In this document: one piece after another, positions 58,325-64,000 of the stretch
Layout of the letters: each line of letters opens with the position of its first letter
Position numbering within the stretch: the first letter of the stretch is position 1
From: Paraphysomonas bandaiensis
Lineage: Eukaryota > Chrysophyceae
Length of the DNA: 64,000 bases
NCBI GenBank assembly: GCA_965644295.1
Contig: CBFFRP010000395.1
Span: 62,001 to 126,000, forward strand
Direction: 5' to 3'
Position numbers and translations under genes: made by a program
The notes under the pieces: generated by a model
The model's database searches: none
What the model was told of the DNA's origin: nothing
The model's input: the letters and a program-made list of their open reading frames with translations, nothing else

Positions 58325-59274
58325 TGTTTGCAAGTCAATTGGTAATAGAATGTATCAAGTGTACACGGCTTGTCAAGAATCAATCTTATGCATTGTATAG
58401 CTGGAGATATGCTATTTTCAACTCTCGAATTTAAAATTGCTTTGATGTTCATCATTGACGATGATGCTCCATAAGTAACTGTTGTGATTGTTCTCGAAGA
58501 AATCTGAACCGGAGGAATGAACGTATAAATGGTATACAGCTGCAGGACAATCTCCATACATATACAATATATGTATGGTGCATGTACTACAGCAGAAGTA
58601 TGTACTTTTTACACAGCTGTCCTATATGAAAAAATCCAGACTTTCTGTACATAATACGGGAAACCGAGGATAAATGTATTTAAAATGCTAGAAAGTCAAG
58701 AAATTAAGAGCTAGAATATTGTTATGTTGAATATACAGAGTAGCATGCACTACGTACAGTACCACACATTGACTGCTCTTCGTGCGTACTCCGCATGTAC
58801 TGCTCTACAGTAGGTAAAAGTATGTCTTGGAAATTCGAAAAAATGGTCTTTTATTGTTAATTTCCAATATTTTTGTAGTAAAAATCTGTATATTTAAAAT
58901 ACTATTTTCCGACTTTTGTGGCAAAATGATGTCCTATAATATATGGAGTACTCTACAGCAGTACCATGGAGTATACAAAGTACGTAATTTTCATATGCTA
59001 CAATATACTCTCATGCCTCAAAAACAGGATAGATAATGACTGTATCATCTCACCATACTATACATACATATATATATATATGCTCATCATGATCTAGTTA
59101 TCTATACCCTTCTTGTAATATTAAGATCCCTAATAAGTGTATTATCATAGGGATAAACTATTAGTATAGATTTCTTATTTCAATTTGATTAATTTTATTC
59201 ATGTTTTAAGTTTTATATTGTATTAAATATCTATTAGTTTTAATACAAGGAATAGAACATAACAACATACCACT
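58325..59274. other. Divergent 5' region, methyltransferase and calcium channel
   Basis: AT-rich, with scattered GTAC-containing tracts (TACGTACAGTACC near 58750). No gene and no long TATG array are seen. Confidence 0.45.
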
Positions 59275-62200
59275 ATGGAAGAATCAAATAGTAAACATGC
59301 AATACAATATGGTGATTATATATATTTTCATGTTGATTCCACTGGTTTTTTTGCTTATCCATCACAAGATGAACCACTATGTGAAAGATCTGATACAATA
59401 AGTCATCTGCGTGCAATACGAGCCAAACCATCCAATTTTCCAAGTGACTTTAATTTGAGGTATTACACTATATTCGAATATCTACAAGCTAACAATACAT
59501 AGATGTACTTTTCAAATTGTAGGTGAAAAAGGACAAATTCGTGCGGCACCGATAACTTATGGCTCGTTTGTGCGATTGATTCATCAACCAACAGGACTTA
59601 TTGTTGTTGCAAGTAATCACGAAGATTCATACAACAGCTTAAACTCGTACAAGAGTGTATACTTGAGAAATAGTCTCACACCGTTTGAAGAAATGGCTGC
59701 ACAATGGCAAGTTCTATCGCGGTATCGCTTAAGAAACGAGGGCGATCAAGTCATATCGAGTGACTACATTGTGCTTCGAAGCTTTTTATTCAAGCGCAAG
59801 TACTTGACTCTGATCCCACCTAGCGTGGGACCGACAGGTTCGGAGCAACGAAGCAGCACTTTCGACAGTCTTGTTGGTTTACAAGAGAATGCATTCGAGA
59901 AACTAGGATGGCAAATCAATCATCTGATATCACACACAGATATGCTACAGTCGACTGGAGCTGTTGACATCATGAGCGGTAGTTTTATACGTTTGAACCA
60001 CCAGGAGGTAAGTGGTCACCTAATCGTCCGCAGTGACGATGCCTCTCTTCTTTGTGGTGGCCTGGCTCCTCTGGGCCGGGTGTGCGACAAGCTTTGCACA
60101 CCTGTTACCCACTCATCTGGCGTGTTCGTTCGATCCAAGAGCGTTTTGTCGGACCCGAAGTCTGCCCTTGGTGTGTGGCAACTGGTCCCGGAGGTGCTGA
60201 ATAGGCCAGGTCGGTTGAAGAGTGGCTCGGGTGTGCGGCTTAGACATGTCCTTACTGGGGGATACCTTTGCGTAAGACCTGTGAGCGCCGTGGACACCGA
60301 GGCTCTGCAAAAGGCTGCCACCAAGCCACGTAACGGAGATGGTATAACTGAGTCCAAAGAAATAATTCCGGATGGGAAAAGTGTGACAGTTGCCACGTGT
60401 GCTAGTGCTGATCGCTCCACTCTGTTTTTAATATATTCGGCTGACGTCTTTGAAGATATAGCGGTACAGCAGGGTGTCCAGGGGGAGGCTGCGTACATTA
60501 CTACCAGAGAGAATGTGTTCTTCGTACACGACCAGACGCAGATGGTACTGCAACTGAAGCGCAGTACTGGGGGGGGGAAGAGTCTCCTCTCTACCCCTAT
60601 GTCTCGATCCGAGACGAGTAAGAGAAAGGTATGGGAGGATTATGTGGATGACCTCCAGCTTAAACCACGGTCGATGGATGCGAGTGTAGCAGTACTGAGC
60701 GAGGCTTACCGCATTGAAGTGCTTGATGAAAACGATGTACAAGACATCATATATACCTCCCGGTTCTTACCACTAGCCCGGTCTGCTCTGTCTCTGATTC
60801 AGTTTACGCCTAGAATGGACACGCTATTTCTTCCGCTGTATAGACAGTTCAATGTGGCGCTGTACACTCTGGCAGGGTGGCTCTCTAGCCAATACGAGAG
60901 TGATGGATCTTTAGTGTTGCACCCTACAAAAATTGGAAGGCAAGTGGAGGCAGAGATTGGTGAAGAGGACAGTGTTTCTAGATCTGTGTCCCTTGGAGAT
61001 GACCAGTTATCAGATGATTCACGTTCCACCCATATGTCGGGACACTCACATAGACAAGGTGCAGTAATGCCGGAGCAGTTTACCTTCTCGCAGGATGTGT
61101 CGGCCATGAACCCATGGGTGGGAAGGGGATGTAGCCACTATGCGAAGTCATCAATACCAAGTCCTATACCGAGCTCAAGGGATTCCGATACAGCATCTAG
61201 GCCATTCGTAATTTTTCGGCAGAATCTGCTGAGTGATAGCCGCCTGATTGACCTTCTCATCCAGTTCACGATCGTTGTATTCCGCCTGGTGGGGGAGCAG
61301 ACCCGACGATTGAGCGACGAATCGAGCATTCAGAAAAAACCAAATGATGCCAGTGATAATGGCACGAGTCAACAGGAGCTAGAGGCCATTCATAAAGTCC
61401 CCGCCATTGTACTCGGATGTTGTGTCCTCATTCATGACATAATACATGGGTGCGTATATCAGAACCGGAGGAATGCAGTGCGAATCTTGAGTGTCAATGG
61501 CTGTTTGTTGAATCTGATGGACCAGGAGATTCTTGGATGGAAACCACCCATTGGAACCCTATTGGTTGCTTTACAAATGTCTAAATTGGGCACTGTTACA
61601 CGAGATGTCGACACGTTTAGTACCACTAATATCCTATCCAAACAAGATATCCATAATTTGTTAAAAAAAACGTACGAGTTATATATGCGTAACGATGAGT
61701 CCGCAGTGCATATCCTTGAGCTGGTTACTACTTTATGTTCACCAGGAGAGATTCCGAATAGAAATTTTCAAGATTTAATTGCTCACGTTGTATTTTCTGC
61801 GAAAAGGATTCACACCGATGATCACAATAGTCCAGATGCAGACACTGCATCCGACCATAGCTCTAGCGTTGTGTCAAGGTCAAATTTGAATCTTCTTCCT
61901 GATCAAGCGCATTGTTTACTGTTTTCGACTCGCTGTTTCAACAAGAGCGCTTGGGAGATACTCCTAAAGGTGAAGTTTGACATATCTCATGTTCCGACCC
62001 CGGAGGAGGTGGTTCGCCAGGCGGTATCGGAAGAAGTGCGTGGACTCAATGCGCTTTTTAATTCGACTACAGGTCGCCATGAATTCACAAAACTGACCGA
62101 ACAGCACGCTGAGCGTATCCTAGCCGCATTGGGATTGGCTGGCCATGCTCTTGCGGAGGAAACATCCAACTTAACAGGCTGTACATACGATGGACTAGAA

Positions 62201-64000
62201 AAATGGTGGTGGGATAACCGAAAGTATTATTTCCCGTCGTCTATGCAGGAACTTAATCAGATGTCTAAAGAAAAGGTTGAGAACGAGATAGTTTCTTCAT
62301 TGATGATGTTTGATGATGACTCTGATATGAGCGAACTTGATGATGGGGTTGATGCTGATGACACCCCATCTGTTCCTCTTCCTGTTCTTGCCCCTGGAAC
62401 TACATCATCGGTTGCTCGACCAGGCGTATTCAAACGATTGTTCGGGTTTCGCCAGGCAGAGAAGCGGCGTATCGCTGATGTACGAGTACCCACTCCCCCT
62501 CCTACTGTAGTATTAGAGAAAAAGTTAATGGATGATGCACCAAAGCAGCCGAAAGTAAAACCTGTTGCTGTTGCGGAATCGCATCCTCTTGATGCACACG
62601 GATTAGAAGGCGAAATAATCGCCAGTGTGCAACATTTCAGCAAACAAGATGCGGAACTTACAGCCTACCAGAGACTGAGAAATGCATTACTTCAACGCAG
62701 TAGGCTGTTCGACATTGGCACTTTTGGACAGTACCGTGCTGTCCTCTCTTTGAAGGGGTCTGTATCGTCAGTAGCTTTCGTTGAGAAAGATTCTCCGGGA
62801 GTTTACTCAGGATTATCAATAATGCTAAATACAACACTGGATGACGCCAAGAAACGGCTCTTATCGAGACAGCGCGACGATAGTAATGAAAATTGGATGA
62901 ATTATCGTACATGCTTGTCACGGGCATCATTTGAACGTGATTGGATGCGAAAAACCATTATTCTAATGTATGAATTATGTAGAGGAAAGAATATATATGC
63001 TCAGAATAAGGTGCGCCGTCTTCTTCCACCCGACTTGGTGTTGGAATTGTTCAACTATGGCGAAAATGTAGACAAAACTGCCGCTTGCAGCTTACTCTTG
63101 AATTTGTATGTAGACCATGACTTCGTATTCTCTGCCACTGCGATAACGTGTGAGCAAGGACAGGTACTTAGCTTTGGGGAGATTAATTATCAACCGAGGA
63201 TGGATGCAGGAATGTTATTCAATCAGATGACAAGGTATATAAACCCTTCTGATGAAATTACAGCACAGTCGTTAAGGAGGAAGCTTTGGGACTTTGTGAG
63301 ATCTCATCTTCAATCTCTTTCCCTATCTAAAGTATCAACGTCTCTCACTAAGTATAATGTTGGGTTTCTTCTACTACTTCGCAAATTATTGAGCATCGGG
63401 TTTTTTGACGAATCAAAGAAATTTTTGTCTGAATCAGAAAGTTTGGTTCGGGCTGCTCATGAAAATAAATTACTTGAGGAAGAGGGACGTAGCATATTCA
63501 CATGTGTTCGTGGACTTCATACGGAAAAGTTTGATTCGGAATACATTGAAAGAGTTTTAGTCAAAAAGATAATTGAGTGTATGGATGCACATGAAAATGA
63601 CATAGATACCATTAAACGTGGTGTACTTGGAATTCTTGGTTCTGATCGTGATTTAGGAAGAATATCTGAAGACGAGTACGAGCTGATCAATTATCGAGTT
63701 CAATCTAGTGGTAGTACTACGATAGGATCGGACAATATCGAATATGTTGATAAGTACTTTATGTCAGTGTTTGGAGACCCAAATCAAATTATGGCATTTC
63801 GTGAAGTTGTTTCAACTTTGTCACTTATTCACGATATGAAACAGGTGCATTTAGCGAAGAAAGTCATGGCAATGCTTGGCAATCCAGATAATTTCTTCTC
63901 CAAATCCCTTCTGTCATGTGATATTGACCCTAACTCATTACCTCAATCTAAGATTATTAGGTTTTCCAGCTCTGCAAAGTCTACAATATCCCATCTCTTT
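59275..64000 (+). CDS. IP3-receptor/ryanodine-receptor-like calcium channel, N-terminal part
   Basis: Two exons so far (59275-59459, then 59503 to the window edge), at least 1561 aa with no stop; the C-terminal pore lies outside. Residues ~7-220 fit the inositol-trisphosphate/ryanodine N-terminal domain (YGDYIYFHVDSTGFFA, CTFQIVGEKGQI, YGSFVRLIHQPTGLIVVASN). MIR-type beta-trefoil repeats follow to ~430 (SGSFIRLNHQEVSGHLIVRS, SGVRLRHVLTGGYLCV). A RIH-like helical solenoid starts near residue 650 (IFRQNLLSDSRLIDLLIQF, QNRRNAVRILSVNGCLLNLM, TLLVALQMSKLG). Further helical repeats continue to the edge. The family releases calcium from internal stores. Whether the IP3-binding basic residues are conserved cannot be judged by eye. 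Confidence 0.85.

Noticed and set aside
1-64000. tRNA, rRNA or other structured RNA genes
   Set aside because: I looked for B-box-like GGTTCGA-type signals with acceptor stems and for rRNA-like segments and found none I could support.

Overview
This window is nuclear DNA from a microbial eukaryote. The genes are split by short GT-AG introns of about 40-60 nt, with a few of 200-270 nt. The genetic code is standard. The encoded machinery is eukaryote-specific: spliceosome, Mediator, Golgi/ER tethering, AP-1 adaptor, H2A.Z and an IP3-receptor-like channel. Two features point towards a stramenopile: a secreted protein with a PTxxPT stalk, and a membrane-anchored GH81 glucanase ending in repeated cysteine modules of the type C-x5-C-(x)n-CCP-(x)n-CC. 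That placement is inference from family resemblance, not a tree. A CEP112-like coiled-coil protein and a C2HC zinc-finger/charged-helix protein would fit a flagellated cell.

Layout, left to right: a C2HC zinc-finger protein with a giant E/A/R/K helix (0.25-2.6 kb); a foldback element and a TATG array; CDK-activating-kinase subunit MAT1 (4.6-5.9 kb); a cysteine-rich membrane protein (6.4-7.5 kb, minus); a 3.2 kb mobile-element candidate with 540 bp inverted arms (7.8-11.0 kb); SF3B3 (11.8-16.2 kb); 5-formyltetrahydrofolate cyclo-ligase (17.1-17.8 kb, minus); a 38-bp minisatellite; ZW10 (19.7-22.8 kb); an NB-ARC/TPR protein with a GGCT-like C-terminus (23.8-27.6 kb, minus); a multi-pass membrane protein ending in an adaptin-appendage-like domain (28.4-30.0 kb); a 4.3 kb element bounded by two arrays of the palindrome TACCTATAGGTA (30.7-35.1 kb); gamma-adaptin (35.4-38.0 kb, minus); CEP112-like (39.1-41.7 kb); MED14 (43.2-46.7 kb, minus); GH81 glucanase (47.3-50.2 kb); transposon relics (50.6-52.3 kb); a CHY zinc-finger protein (52.9-53.3 kb); an AzgA-type purine permease (53.8-55.6 kb, minus); H2A.Z with a histone-type 3' stem-loop (56.1-56.6 kb); an EEF1AKMT/METTL13-like methyltransferase (57.2-58.3 kb, minus); and the N-terminal part of an IP3-receptor/RyR-like channel (59.3 kb to the window end).

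Genes often alternate strand, giving divergent 5' regions and convergent 3' regions. All five long (TATG)n arrays lie in 5' intergenic regions, and a diverged ~280 bp repeat sits in two convergent 3' regions. The strongest candidates for something undescribed are the palindrome-flanked 4.3 kb element with its orphan gene, the NB-ARC-TPR-GGCT protein, and the membrane protein carrying an adaptin-appendage-like domain. Exon joins were assembled by hand from splice sites, phase and family similarity. No database search was possible.
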